Origin: Lachnospiraceae bacterium
GTDB taxonomy: Bacteria > Bacillota > Clostridia > Lachnospirales > Lachnospiraceae
Direction of reading: 5' to 3'
Assembly (NCBI GenBank): GCA_003447295.1
Contig: DLZQ01000066.1
Span: forward strand, 73,843-137,842
Length of the DNA stretch: 64,000 nt
The translations under genes and the position numbers were made by a program. The notes beneath the pieces are model-generated. The model ran no database searches. It saw only the letters and a list, made by a program, of their open reading frames with translations, and was not told the origin of the DNA. Shown here one piece after another: positions 17,718 to 26,211 of this stretch (position 1 is its first letter; each line of letters opens with the position of its first letter).

Positions 17718-19997
17718 ATGCAAAACAGAATTTATTGGAATAACAGTAACAATAACATGCAGAAAGGAATTGCACTGGCGACCTGCATGGCAATCGTTAT
17801 GGGACTGTTCACCGGCTGCGGGAATAAGAACGATCTGCAGATTGCAGCGTCACCTGATGAAGTGCAGAAAGGGCGATATGTAGAGACGGAACTTTCACTT
17901 CCGGAGGAATGGAAGGACAAGAGTATCAGTCAGATTTTCCGTTCGGATGACGAACTCCATTTTCTTGTGGCAGGAGACGCAGAAGGTCAGGTGTCTTTAG
18001 AGGAATGGAAACTGGGAGAAGGAGATACCCTGATAGAAGTGACGAAGGACTGGCTGAAGGCGCTTCCCGAGGGAAAGGGTCTGGAGAGCAGTGACAGCTT
18101 TACACTGTTGCAGGATGCGGAGGGGAATCAGTACCTGTACGGCGACTGTTACCGGGACGAGGAGAGCTCTTCTGCACATCTGTGGAAGGAAGCGGACGGC
18201 AGTGCGCTGGATATTACACCGCAGAAGTGGCTGGAGCCTATGGATATGGATGGCTATCGGTTCTATGATACACCGCAGTATGTGACACTGACAGAGGACG
18301 GGCTGTTAGTGGGACTGTCTTATTTTTCCCTGGATGTTGTATTGGCACAGGACGGAAGCCTGGTGAGCAGCCAGGAGAGCGACAGCCTGACAGACAGTGG
18401 CAGTCTGTCGGATAATAAGTGGGTCAGTGCTGTGGGAGATACGTTGTATCTGGCACAGGCGGATGAACAGGGGAACGTGAACGGTCTGTTGCAGATGCAG
18501 CTGGACGGAAGCAATGGGGCAAAATCTAAGGGAGAGATTCCCTTTTCCCAGGACAGTTACAGTTCTGCTTATTTCAGCGTGCTGGAAGACGGTACAGTCT
18601 ATGCGGCGGATGCAGACGGATTCTTCCGCTGTGACGTGGGCGATACCAACTGGCAGAAGCTGCTTCAGGGAGTCGATACCGGTTTTTCTCTGTCGAATCA
18701 GTGGTGCAGGGATATTGTGGCACTGTCGGATGGCAGTGTATACGCGTGGTTTGGAAGTGAGAGCGGGGATAAAATAATGATTTATCGATATGATCCCGAT
18801 GCGGTGATAGAGGTGACCGAAGAACTGACGCTGTATACCGTGGAGGAGAGCTTCTTTTTACAGCAGGCTGCGGTGCAGTATCATAAGCAGCATCCGGAGG
18901 TACTGATTCATGTGGATGCTGCAATCTCCATGACGGATAAATACAGCGGAAATGCGGATTATCAGCAGATCTATCAGGATCTGAACACTTCCCTGACCTC
19001 CGGCAACGGACCGGATCTCATGGTGATGGATCATCTGAAACTGGACACGTATGCCTCTAAGGGCTTGCTGTTTAATCTGCAGGAGATATTGCAGCCCATG
19101 GAAGAGGACGGAACCCTGCTTTCCAACATTACAACAGCCTATGAAGAGGCGGATGGAGCCCGGTATGCGGTGCCGCTGCAATTCGGATTATTGTTAGCTG
19201 TAGGCAGGGATGTGCAGCCGGAGGAAATGAGCAGCATGGACGCTATTGCAAAGACGGTATCCGGAAAGACGGAGAGCTATCTGGGAGACCGTACCTGCGG
19301 CGAACTGGTGGAAGAGTTCTATCCGTTGATCGTGGATGATATTTTACAGAACCGTCAGGTGAATCGTGATATCTTACGTCACTGGCTGGAAGATTTGAAG
19401 AAGATTGCAGATAACTGCGGCATCCTGCCTTCCAGAAAAGAAGGTCGTGCAGCGAATATCTGGGATCTGGGATCTGATGTGAAGCTGGTACTTCAGGAGA
19501 CCGACGGCTTTAATGAGGCAATGATGCCATATGCTGTGGCGGAGCTTTTGAATGCCAATGTGGTCTCCATGGAAAACGCATTTTATCCGAAGATGGTCAT
19601 TGGAATCAACAGCCGGAGTGAGCATAGGGAGACCGCAAAAGAGTTCCTGCGTTTTGCTCTGTCCGAAGAATTACAGAGCGTGGATACCTATGAGGGATTC
19701 CCTGTCAATGCAAAAGCGTTGGAGGCACAGGCTGCAGCAGACCGTAGCATGGCAGAAGCCTATACCACCTATGATATCGACGGCAGTACCGCAGAGTTCG
19801 CTATTAAATCCTATTCTGAGGAGACCGCGAACCATCTGATGGAGCTGTGCCAGGCAGCAACCCTGTGCCTCAAGGAAGACACTCAGATCGAGACTTCCCT
19901 GACCGAGAGCCTGCAGGCATACCTAAATGGGCAGGCGAGTGTGGAGGAAGCCATGGATGCTGTGGAAGGAAGCCTGAAGATGTATCTGGTGGAGTAG
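17718..19997 (+). CDS. Large lipoprotein: propeller-like N-terminal half, extracellular solute-binding C-terminal half
   Basis: A 759-residue predicted lipoprotein with lipobox GLFTGC (Cys near residue 34). Residues about 50-370 show repeated short segments with aspartate turns (for example EDGTVYAADADG, LSDGSVYAWFG), suggesting a beta-propeller. Residues about 380-750 resemble family 1 ABC solute-binding proteins (AVQYHKQHPEVLIHVD, GNGPDLMVMDHLKLDTYASKGL). No permease or ATPase is adjacent, so a sensing role is as likely as transport. ATG 17718 has a weak AAAGG site; ATG 17757 and GTG 17676 are alternatives. The upstream repeat array suggests two-component control. Confidence 0.75.
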   Translation: MQNRIYWNNSNNNMQKGIALATCMAIVMGLFTGCGNKNDLQIAASPDEVQKGRYVETELSLPEEWKDKSISQIFRSDDELHFLVAGDAEGQVSLEEWKLGEGDTLIEVTKDWLKALPEGKGLESSDSFTLLQDAEGNQYLYGDCYRDEESSSAHLWKEADGSALDITPQKWLEPMDMDGYRFYDTPQYVTLTEDGLLVGLSYFSLDVVLAQDGSLVSSQESDSLTDSGSLSDNKWVSAVGDTLYLAQADEQGNVNGLLQMQLDGSNGAKSKGEIPFSQDSYSSAYFSVLEDGTVYAADADGFFRCDVGDTNWQKLLQGVDTGFSLSNQWCRDIVALSDGSVYAWFGSESGDKIMIYRYDPDAVIEVTEELTLYTVEESFFLQQAAVQYHKQHPEVLIHVDAAISMTDKYSGNADYQQIYQDLNTSLTSGNGPDLMVMDHLKLDTYASKGLLFNLQEILQPMEEDGTLLSNITTAYEEADGARYAVPLQFGLLLAVGRDVQPEEMSSMDAIAKTVSGKTESYLGDRTCGELVEEFYPLIVDDILQNRQVNRDILRHWLEDLKKIADNCGILPSRKEGRAANIWDLGSDVKLVLQETDGFNEAMMPYAVAELLNANVVSMENAFYPKMVIGINSRSEHRETAKEFLRFALSEELQSVDTYEGFPVNAKALEAQAAADRSMAEAYTTYDIDGSTAEFAIKSYSEETANHLMELCQAATLCLKEDTQIETSLTESLQAYLNGQASVEEAMDAVEGSLKMYLVE

Positions 19998-20041
19998 TGC
20001 TCCGCCTGGCATCCAATAGTCGATTTCCACAGGAAAGTAAC

Positions 20042-20070
20042 TTGTAAACATAGGATAAAGCCGCTATAAT
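20042..20070 (+). promoter_or_regulatory. Promoter of the UPF0178 gene
   Basis: TTGTAA (20042-20047), 17-bp spacer, TATAAT (20065-20070). Confidence 0.7.
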
Positions 20071-20104
20071 TTTAAGTATAAGAAAGGTGGTGGAGAATTT
20101 TCTT

Positions 20105-20575
20105 ATGCAGATTTATGTGGATGCAGATGCCTGTCCGGTGGTGGACATAGTGGAAAAAACAGCACGGAAGTATCAGATTCCGGTGACACTTCTGTGCGAT
20201 ACCAATCATATACTGACTTCCGGTTACAGCGAGGTAGTGGTCGTAGGAGCAGGGGCAGATGCAGTGGATTATAAGCTGATCAGTCTCTGTCGCAGGGGTG
20301 ATATCGTGGTAACTCAGGACTATGGTGTGGCAGCCATGGCGCTGGGCAAGAGTGCCTACGCCATCCACCAGTCCGGTAAATGGTACACGGATGAGAACAT
20401 CGACCAGATGCTTATGGAACGACATCTGAATAAAAAGGCAAGAAGAACTTCTCATAAAAATCATTTAAAAGGTCCGAAGAAGCGGACAGAAGAGGATGAC
20501 GAGAGGTTTGCACAGTCCTTCGAGCAGTTGATAAAAGCGGCTCTAAAGGAAACCGTAAAGACTTATATTCCATAG
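20105..20575 (+). CDS. UPF0178 (YaiI/YqxD) family protein
   Basis: A 156-residue member of UPF0178, a small PIN/NYN-like fold. The N-terminal VDADACPV motif with its acidic cluster and the later TQDYGVAAMAL are family hallmarks. A nuclease-like activity is suggested by the fold, but the biological role is not established. ATG 20105 is preferred over GTG 20087, which lies inside the ribosome site AAAGGTGGTGGAG. Confidence 0.88.
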   Translation: MQIYVDADACPVVDIVEKTARKYQIPVTLLCDTNHILTSGYSEVVVVGAGADAVDYKLISLCRRGDIVVTQDYGVAAMALGKSAYAIHQSGKWYTDENIDQMLMERHLNKKARRTSHKNHLKGPKKRTEEDDERFAQSFEQLIKAALKETVKTYIP

Positions 20576-20643
20576 GAAAGCAGTTTGTATAAATATAAAG
20601 GATCTGAAGAGACGGACAAGGGAGTATAAGAGAGGGTCGTGTA

Positions 20644-20862
20644 ATGGGATTATTTTCAAAGAGAACCAAAAAGAAGACTTACGACAGAAGCAATCAAAAA
20701 CCTGTCATCAAAGCCAGTATCTGCAACGGTGAACAGGTGGCAGGATTCAAGGATATTCGCACGGGAAAATTTGAAGAGATCATGCTGATCCGCCAGGCGG
20801 AAGACCTTGAGACATTTAAGACGATGTATGGGATTGAGGGAGAGATTACGAAGGAATACTGA
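20644..20862 (+). CDS. Small conserved protein of unknown function
   Basis: A 72-residue basic-then-acidic protein starting MGLFSKRTKKK, with a central ICNGEQVAGFKDIRTGKFE block. No motif is recognised. It lies 68 bp after the UPF0178 gene in the same direction, preceded by GAGAGGG, so it is probably translated and perhaps co-transcribed. Confidence 0.65.
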   Translation: MGLFSKRTKKKTYDRSNQKPVIKASICNGEQVAGFKDIRTGKFEEIMLIRQAEDLETFKTMYGIEGEITKEY

Positions 20863-20904
20863 GGAGCCTCGATTCAAATAGATGGCTATGAATGAAGATC
20901 TGCT

Positions 20905-21003
20905 ATGGGAAACGATACAAATGTTAATATTGGAAATTATGGAGAATATTTTGTTGCCGGTGAATTAGAGAGAAGAGGAATGTCTGATGCAATTGAAGAA
21001 TAA
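20905..21003 (+). pseudogene. Fragment resembling the N-terminus of a restriction-endonuclease-like protein
   Basis: A 32-codon frame contains GNYGEYFVAGELERRGM, which resembles the opening of PD-(D/E)XK-type nuclease families (GEYFVAAELSRRG pattern). It stops after SDAIEE and nothing like the nuclease core follows. It lacks a convincing ribosome site. Most likely a remnant; it may also be a chance match. Confidence 0.35.
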
Positions 21004-21005
21004 AG

Positions 21006-21037
21006 ACAAGAGGGATTGATTTCTCAGTCCCTCTTGT
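21006..21037. terminator. Hairpin, possible terminator for the minus-strand toxin mRNA
   Basis: ACAAGAGGGA-TTGA pairs with TCAG-TCCCTCTTGT around TTTC. Read on the minus strand it is followed by a T-rich tail (TCTTTATTC), so it could end a transcript that started near 21307. Confidence 0.5.
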
Positions 21038-21045
21038 TGTATAAT
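21016..21045 (+). promoter_or_regulatory. Promoter for the candidate antisense RNA
   Basis: TTGATT (21016-21021), 18-bp spacer, TATAAT (21040-21045), pointing toward the 3' end of the toxin gene. Confidence 0.5.
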
Positions 21046-21051
21046 CTATTT

Positions 21052-21152
21052 AGAAAGGTGGTCGGAAGTGAAAATTCCGATTTGCCCTCAGTTGTTAGAT
21101 TGAGAATAGCATCCTAAACTTTGCGAGGGTAGAGGATGCTATTTCTTTTTGT
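21052..21152 (+). ncRNA. Candidate antisense antitoxin RNA
   Basis: A transcript starting near 21052 would run about 100 nt to a strong terminator (ATAGCATCCT pairing with AGGATGCTAT, then TTCTTTTTGTT, 21104-21152). It contains no gene. Its 3' end is complementary to the last codons and the 3' untranslated part of the minus-strand toxin gene. Convergent overlapping RNAs of this size act as antitoxins in type I systems such as TxpA/RatA and BsrG/SR4. Existence of the RNA is inferred from promoter plus terminator only. Confidence 0.55.
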
Positions 21153-21234
21153 TATTATTATCACCATGTCTGTCAATGTAAGATAAAGCTGCAAAGACAA
21201 CTAACAATAGAGTAAGTACTTCCATCGTATCCAT
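21139..21234 (-). CDS. Putative holin-like small hydrophobic toxin (type I TA)
   Basis: A 31-residue peptide beginning MDTMEVLTLLLVVFAALSYI and ending with charged residues and KKK. One transmembrane helix plus a basic tail is the layout of putative holin-like toxins (Hol_Tox group). ATG 21234 has AAAGGAGGG 7 bp upstream; an ATG 6 bp earlier is too close to it. In the leader, CCCTC can pair with GAGGG of the ribosome site, which would limit translation. The promoter overlaps a LexA-type box. A longer 67-residue frame upstream is not needed. Confidence 0.65.
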   Translation of the reverse strand: MDTMEVLTLLLVVFAALSYIDRHGDNNNKKK

Positions 21235-21313
21235 GGGCATCCCTCCTTTGTGAACCAGAGGGTATTCAACAATCGGAAAATCGCATCCGCTTTCTGTTCG
21301 ACTATACAAGCAT

Positions 21314-21342
21314 ATTATAACATAAATAGAACATATGTTCAA
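21314..21342 (-). promoter_or_regulatory. Toxin promoter overlapping a LexA (SOS) box
   Basis: On the minus strand: TTGAAC (21342-21337), 17-bp spacer, TATAAT (21319-21314). The perfect palindrome GAACATATGTTC at 21329-21340 overlaps the -35 box and fits the Gram-positive LexA consensus GAAC-N4-GTTC. Confidence 0.75.
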
Positions 21343-21493
21343 TGACTATCTAAAGACATTTCAATCCTAATGCCGGATTTGTGTATTTTCCAAGGCAGTA
21401 TTTAATGCTGTGACATCGTTTTGTTTGCAACCGAAACACAAAAATACATGACGTAATAGGTATAAATTGATTTTGTAAAGCGAGGAATAGACT

Positions 21494-21997
21494 ATGAAAA
21501 GAAAAATTATTTTAGCACTGATGGCAATATGTATTTTATCTTTTGTTTCCTGCGGAAAACAGGAAACTACAGCTACAACAGAATCCATCCCCACTGCCGT
21601 TGAATCCGCACAAGTAGAAACTGCAGAAACGACCACGGAGACAATAGAAAGCACTGAGGTAGTAGAGGATAACACAAGTGAAATAGAGACGGAAGCTGAA
21701 GCAACAGAGACAGAAGTAACCAACATAGAAGAAGCAGAGCCGCTTTCAGAACAGGATCTTGCATTTAGTTTCCTCGGATATGATACTTACAATGAATATG
21801 TAGAAGCAGGAAATGACGGAGTTGCATATATACTTGCGGACAATGCAAACATGATCGTATCAGGAGAGTTTACAGATCATGATAATGTCGTAGAAAGTAC
21901 AGTAAGAGGTATTAAGCTTGGAGATAGCATAGACAAAGTATTTGAATTATACGGAAATACAGAATATCATTCTACAGATATTAAAGATATGCCATAA
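21494..21997 (+). CDS. Cassette lipoprotein 1, C-terminally truncated by an insertion
   Basis: A 167-residue lipoprotein with signal peptide and lipobox LSFVSC, then a Thr/Glu-rich linker. The globular part (residues about 80-155, LSEQDLAFSFLGYDTYNEY, STVRGIKLGDSIDKVFELYG) closely matches the lipoprotein at 26604. Where that paralogue continues for some 75 residues, this one ends in unrelated NTEYHSTDIKDMP. A stretch matching the missing C-terminus lies at 26212-26394, so the gene appears split by the 22.0-26.2 kb insertion. AAGCGAGGAAT precedes the start, as in the paralogue. Probably non-functional or altered. Confidence 0.7.
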   Translation: MKRKIILALMAICILSFVSCGKQETTATTESIPTAVESAQVETAETTTETIESTEVVEDNTSEIETEAEATETEVTNIEEAEPLSEQDLAFSFLGYDTYNEYVEAGNDGVAYILADNANMIVSGEFTDHDNVVESTVRGIKLGDSIDKVFELYGNTEYHSTDIKDMP

Positions 21998-22086
21998 TAC
22001 TTCGTGAAGAGTTCAGTTGCCTTGAATCTATCACGAACAGGGACACGATCAACTGGATTCTGAAAAATGAATACAGGAGGTCGATT

Positions 22087-22352
22087 ATGGAACATTTATC
22101 GAAACGAATCACCGAGAACGGCATTGACTATATACTGGTCGGTGACTACTATATCCCTGACCTGCGGCTGCCGGAGGAATCCCGTCCTATCGGACGCTGG
22201 GGACGGATGCACCGGGATTATCTGAAAGAATGGCGTCCGGTCTTGTACAATGACCTGCTTTTGTCCGGCAGGTTCTAGACGTACCTTGCAGACTTAAACG
22301 AACAGGCACAGAACCGGCTGGAGGTAATCACCGAGCAGATGAAAGCCGCCAG
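22087..22352 (+). pseudogene. tnpV-like transposon gene remnant with an internal stop
   Basis: The first 63 codons (YYIPDLRLPEESRPIGRWG, followed by MHRDYLKEWRPVLYNDLLLSG) match the TnpV protein of Clostridium-type mobile elements. An in-frame TAG at 22276-22278 interrupts it, after which the expected TYLADLNEQAQNRLEVITEQMK continues to about 22352. AGGAGG precedes ATG 22087. The 3' end is fused to a recombinase fragment. Confidence 0.7.
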
Positions 22353-22496
22353 TATGCTGCCATTCAGGAACTGGACGAAGCCATGCTGCACCGTCTGATC
22401 AGCCGGATTGTAGTCGGCGAAATGAAGAAAGTGGATGGACAGAAACAGCAGGAAGTGAAAATCATCTACAACTTTGTGGGTGAGATACCGGAATAA
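22353..22496 (+). pseudogene. C-terminal fragment of a large serine recombinase
   Basis: Forty-seven codons ending in IIYNFVGEIPE, with RLISRIVVGEMKKVDGQ upstream, resemble the DUF4368 tail of large serine recombinases (TndX/Tn4451 type). The catalytic domain is missing. The fragment is joined directly to the tnpV remnant, so a deletion removed what lay between. Confidence 0.65.
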
Positions 22497-22519
22497 GCAC
22501 CGCAAAACCATAACAAAGC

Positions 22520-22565
22520 AGCCCGTCTGAAAGGTATAAGATTATCTTTCAGACGGGCTTATTAT
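22520..22565. terminator. Strong hairpin terminator after the mobile-element relic
   Basis: A perfect 14-bp stem (AGCCCGTCTGAAAG with CTTTCAGACGGGCT) around GTATAAGATTAT, followed by TATTATATTTG. Confidence 0.75.
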
Positions 22566-22640
22566 ATTTGTTTGATTTTCTTTTCCTTATCAATACCTCA
22601 TAAATTGCTTAGAGTTTCAAGTTAGCTTTTCACTCGCTTT

Positions 22641-23864
22641 TTACTTTATTTCTGTTTTTCGATATACCTGATACAGAACAGGTAAAATAATAAGGAATAG
22701 AACGGAATAAATTGTTAAAATAATCGGAACTGATCCTATCACTTTCCCACCAATTTCATAAAGAGTAAAGGTTTTAATTGCCATATTTATCTGCAAGAGC
22801 TGGTCTGGCAAAAGTCCTAATACATCTGATAATACTGAAAATCCACCCAAAAAGGATTGAATGAATAACAGTACAAATGGAATTGTAACAGCTAAAACAG
22901 TTGTATGTGTCTTGGCAGATACCAGCATGGAAACAGCTAAAATGAATAATGCTCCCACATATCCACCAATTACGGTTAAGAGGTATGCCTGCAAATAGGT
23001 AATATTGTAAAAACTTTTCCAGAAAGCCCAGCTTGTCTGAATAACACAATTTGCACCGCCAATACCTGCAACACTAAATACTACTGCGGAATATATCAGA
23101 ATTACCAACCAGTAAACTCCGGTAATAACAATCAACCCCGCCGCTATTTTAGAAAAAGTCCCCCTATTTCTGCCATACCTTGCGGAAAAGAAAACAGAAT
23201 CCGCTTTCCACCCAAATTCGTTTGAAAAGATACCTGCTACAAAGAAACTCATAATCAAAACGGTCAGCATAATGATTGTGGGTGCATAGCCCAAAGCAGC
23301 AGTAAAACCGCCTGCATATTCATAATAAAAAGGAGTCTCCAGTTTTTGATATTGACTAACCAGAAATGCTTTTTCCTTTTCACTGAATTGGTCTTTTGCT
23401 TCATCAGAATTAAGCCATTTCTCCAGATTTAAGATGCGGTTATCATAAAGCTTTCCAACCTCATCCTCTGATAAGCTGTCTGCCCGATAGTAATTATGTT
23501 CTCGGAACTCGGAAAATCCAGAGTTAATTAAATCCCTAATATCAGAAAATCCCTGTTTTTTGGAATAGCCAATGTTGCTGGTTTTAATATCTGTCGGGCT
23601 GTCAGGATAGGTTTCGTTGATTAGCCGATTTTGCCGAATGACCTCTCGAAGCACATCTTCTGTGATCAGGCCTTCCCATTCCGCTTTTGTATCACGCAAG
23701 TACCTTGCTGCCGCAATTCCTGTGTGTGTATCCCCCTCCTCATCCACATAGCCCATGGAAGATATTGCAAAATAGCAAGTAACAGCGATGGCTGCCAGCA
23801 ATACGATCAGACCGATTTTATTTGCAGTTTTTGAAAATATCTTTTTTATTTCAAATCGAATCAT
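22641..23864 (-). CDS. ABC transporter permease (ABC-2 type)
   Basis: A 407-residue membrane protein with an N-terminal helix, a soluble region of about 150 residues and then about five more helices. This is the usual architecture of ABC-2 permeases in bacitracin/lantibiotic-type exporters. It overlaps the ATPase gene by 4 bp, so the two form one transporter. The cargo is not identifiable. Base composition is visibly more AT-rich than in the housekeeping genes on either side. Confidence 0.8.
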   Translation of the reverse strand: MIRFEIKKIFSKTANKIGLIVLLAAIAVTCYFAISSMGYVDEEGDTHTGIAAARYLRDTKAEWEGLITEDVLREVIRQNRLINETYPDSPTDIKTSNIGYSKKQGFSDIRDLINSGFSEFREHNYYRADSLSEDEVGKLYDNRILNLEKWLNSDEAKDQFSEKEKAFLVSQYQKLETPFYYEYAGGFTAALGYAPTIIMLTVLIMSFFVAGIFSNEFGWKADSVFFSARYGRNRGTFSKIAAGLIVITGVYWLVILIYSAVVFSVAGIGGANCVIQTSWAFWKSFYNITYLQAYLLTVIGGYVGALFILAVSMLVSAKTHTTVLAVTIPFVLLFIQSFLGGFSVLSDVLGLLPDQLLQINMAIKTFTLYEIGGKVIGSVPIILTIYSVLFLIILPVLYQVYRKTEIK

Positions 23865-24739
23865 TCCATGTCACCACCCTTTTCTCCAAAATAATACAAA
23901 AAGACGTCTTCTAAATTAGGGCGCACAAGTCTTGCATGTTCAAGCGGCTGCCTGGCAGAAATAATTCGTAATTCAACAGTACCATTTTCTGATTTCATAT
24001 TAGATACTTTATATTGTTTCATCAACTTTGCTGCTTTTTCATGGGAAGTCTGACAAGCCCATACTTTTTGCGGCATGGAAGATACGATTTCATCTAAATT
24101 CCCTTGCTGCAAAATCTTACCGTCTTTCATAAGCCAAATATCCTTTGCAATATACTCCACATCCGAAACAATGTGAGTAGATAATATAACAATACGGTTT
24201 TCTGACAGTTCACTGATTAGATTGCGAAAACGTATTCTTTCTGCGGGGTCAAGTCCGGCAGTTGGTTCATCCAAAATCAAAATTTTAGGGTCATTCAGTA
24301 TCGCTTGTGCAATGCCAGCCCGACGTTTCATGCCTCCGGATAATTTCCGCATTTTTTTATTAGCAGCTTTGGAAAGTCCTACCTGTGCAAGTAGTTTGTT
24401 TACTTTTTTCTTTGCCACAATCGGGCGAATCCCTTTTAAGGCTGCAATGTATAAAAGATAATCCTTTACCGTAAATTCCGGATAAAATCCAAATTCCTGC
24501 GGCAAATATCCTAAAAGATTCCGGTACTCGCCGCCCATTCCCCCAATATCCTGCCCGTCACATAATATCTTTCCACTTGTAGGGGTCAGCAGTGAGCATA
24601 TCATTTTCATTAAAGTGGTTTTTCCAGCACCATTGACACCTAAAAGACCATACACACCATTTGAAATCGTAAGATTCAGGTTGTTTACTGCTCGAAAATT
24701 TCCAAACTCTTTTGTCAGATTAACTAATTGTAGTTCCAC
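23861..24739 (-). CDS. ABC transporter ATP-binding protein
   Basis: A 292-residue ATPase. Walker A is GVNGAGKTT (near residue 35), the signature is LSGGMKRR, Walker B is ILILDEPTAGLDP and the switch histidine lies in LSTHIV. It pairs with the permease downstream. Its start overlaps the end of the 24720 gene, so the four minus-strand genes from 26013 to 22641 form one operon. Confidence 0.92.
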   Translation of the reverse strand: MELQLVNLTKEFGNFRAVNNLNLTISNGVYGLLGVNGAGKTTLMKMICSLLTPTSGKILCDGQDIGGMGGEYRNLLGYLPQEFGFYPEFTVKDYLLYIAALKGIRPIVAKKKVNKLLAQVGLSKAANKKMRKLSGGMKRRAGIAQAILNDPKILILDEPTAGLDPAERIRFRNLISELSENRIVILSTHIVSDVEYIAKDIWLMKDGKILQQGNLDEIVSSMPQKVWACQTSHEKAAKLMKQYKVSNMKSENGTVELRIISARQPLEHARLVRPNLEDVFLYYFGEKGGDME

Positions 24740-25484
24740 TTAAATCCACCTCCCAGAATTTATTACAATCAAATATGGTTTTATAAATTGCACCAATCAG
24801 AAAAACAACAGCAGTTCCAAACAAAGCATACCAAACCGGAAGTGTAATGAGAACGTAAATGGTTTCGTTATTGATAATGAACCACCATATTCCGCTCCAT
24901 AACAGGCAGAGAATAATAGAAGTTCCCTCATTTACACGACTATTGCTGCACAACGTACCAAAGCAAATGCAAGCAGTCACCATGGCTGGAAACAAAAACT
25001 GGATGACAATTTCTGATAGCGCGAGATTGACACTTCCTCTAAGTGTGATACAAAACAGGCTTATCATAAATAAATCGACAATTCCAAATAGAAAGATTCT
25101 GGCTGCATATATCTGTCGCAATGAATAAAGGCAGGTCGCTTCTATCTGCATACAGTCACAAGATTTGTTTTTCCAAAATTCCGGTATCATCAGAACAATA
25201 AAGAGTACCCCTATCATACCTAACATTCTTATCACATACCTATTGTCTAAAAGATCTGGCAAAAGGGTTGCAGCAGTCCATAACAAAAGCATTTGCAGCA
25301 GCCACCACCGCTTGCGTATAAGATGTAACTCTGTCCATAAAAATTCCCAATACGTTAGTTGCCTTTCCTGCTCAACGGAGCAATAACTTTCTATTGATTT
25401 TCTTACGGTTTCTTTTATGTGCTGTTCATCAGGAATAATATTCTGATTTTCCCGATACCTTTTGAGTTGTTCTTCAATATTCAC
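24720..25484 (-). CDS. Membrane protein, probably regulatory partner of the sigma factor or transporter
   Basis: A 254-residue protein with a charged N-terminal region of about 60 residues and about six hydrophobic segments. It is encoded 4 bp after the sigma-factor gene and overlaps the ABC ATPase gene. The position suggests an anti-sigma or signalling role, but no zinc-finger anti-sigma motif is visible, so this is inference. I do not recognise the family with confidence. Confidence 0.6.
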   Translation of the reverse strand: MNIEEQLKRYRENQNIIPDEQHIKETVRKSIESYCSVEQERQLTYWEFLWTELHLIRKRWWLLQMLLLWTAATLLPDLLDNRYVIRMLGMIGVLFIVLMIPEFWKNKSCDCMQIEATCLYSLRQIYAARIFLFGIVDLFMISLFCITLRGSVNLALSEIVIQFLFPAMVTACICFGTLCSNSRVNEGTSIILCLLWSGIWWFIINNETIYVLITLPVWYALFGTAVVFLIGAIYKTIFDCNKFWEVDLSGTTIS

Positions 25485-25488
25485 AAAA

Positions 25489-26013
25489 TCACTCCTCCCT
25501 TAGCAGTCTTTCTAAATGTGTTTTTGCCTGTTTTACCCGGTATTTTACTAATGGCAAACCTATTTGTAAGGTGCTGGATATTTCTGTAAGTTTCAGTTCC
25601 TGAAAGTAATACAAGATAATAACTTCCCTTAATTCAGCGGGTAATCTATCCAGAGCTGCCTTAATCGTCAGCCTGTTAAGAAGCTCGTCTGTTTCAGGGG
25701 GATGTAAACAATCTTGAATTTCTAAAGACTGTTCCTCTAACAAACTTTCTCGGATTTTTTTATAGGAATCCCTGCAAAGATTTCCAGCAATCGTATACAA
25801 ATAATTTTTGGTTTTTCCCATATAACGGTAGTCAGACAATTTCTCGAAGAAGCGCAAAAAAGTTTCCTGTGTTAAATCTTCTGCGGTTGATGTATCAGGG
25901 CAATGATAGTTACAATAGTTCAATATTTCCTTATAGTATTTGCGAACAAATACATCAAAAGCATTTTCGTCTCCACGCTTCATTCTTTGTAGCAACAAAA
26001 AATCTATATCCAC
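25489..26013 (-). CDS. ECF-type RNA polymerase sigma factor
   Basis: A 174-residue sigma-70 family protein. Region 2 includes KYYKEILNYCNYHCPDTSTAEDLTQETF and region 4 ends with LPAELREVIILYYFQELKLTEIS plus a helix-turn-helix. It starts at GTG 26013, with AAAGGAGG 5 bp upstream. It heads an operon with a membrane protein and an ABC transporter. Such sets in Firmicutes often respond to cell-envelope stress or peptides, which is inference here. Confidence 0.85.
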   Translation of the reverse strand: MDIDFLLLQRMKRGDENAFDVFVRKYYKEILNYCNYHCPDTSTAEDLTQETFLRFFEKLSDYRYMGKTKNYLYTIAGNLCRDSYKKIRESLLEEQSLEIQDCLHPPETDELLNRLTIKAALDRLPAELREVIILYYFQELKLTEISSTLQIGLPLVKYRVKQAKTHLERLLREE

Positions 26014-26211
26014 GAAATCCTCCTTTCCCGTTATTGAAAGTCAATGCGCATTTCTCTTTCTACCATGTATAACGAATGAACACTGTAAAAAGATAGTGTG
26101 GCTTCATTTTTTATAAAATTTTTTTCCAGATAGATTGCTTATCCCTATTTATTATATTGAATTGCCCTTATAGCTTCAAGATAGATAATTTGACACCAAT
26201 TCATCACTTGA

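Noticed and set aside
20087..20104. GTG 20087 as start of the UPF0178 gene
   Set aside because: It lies inside the ribosome-binding stretch; ATG 20105 gives the family's standard N-terminus.
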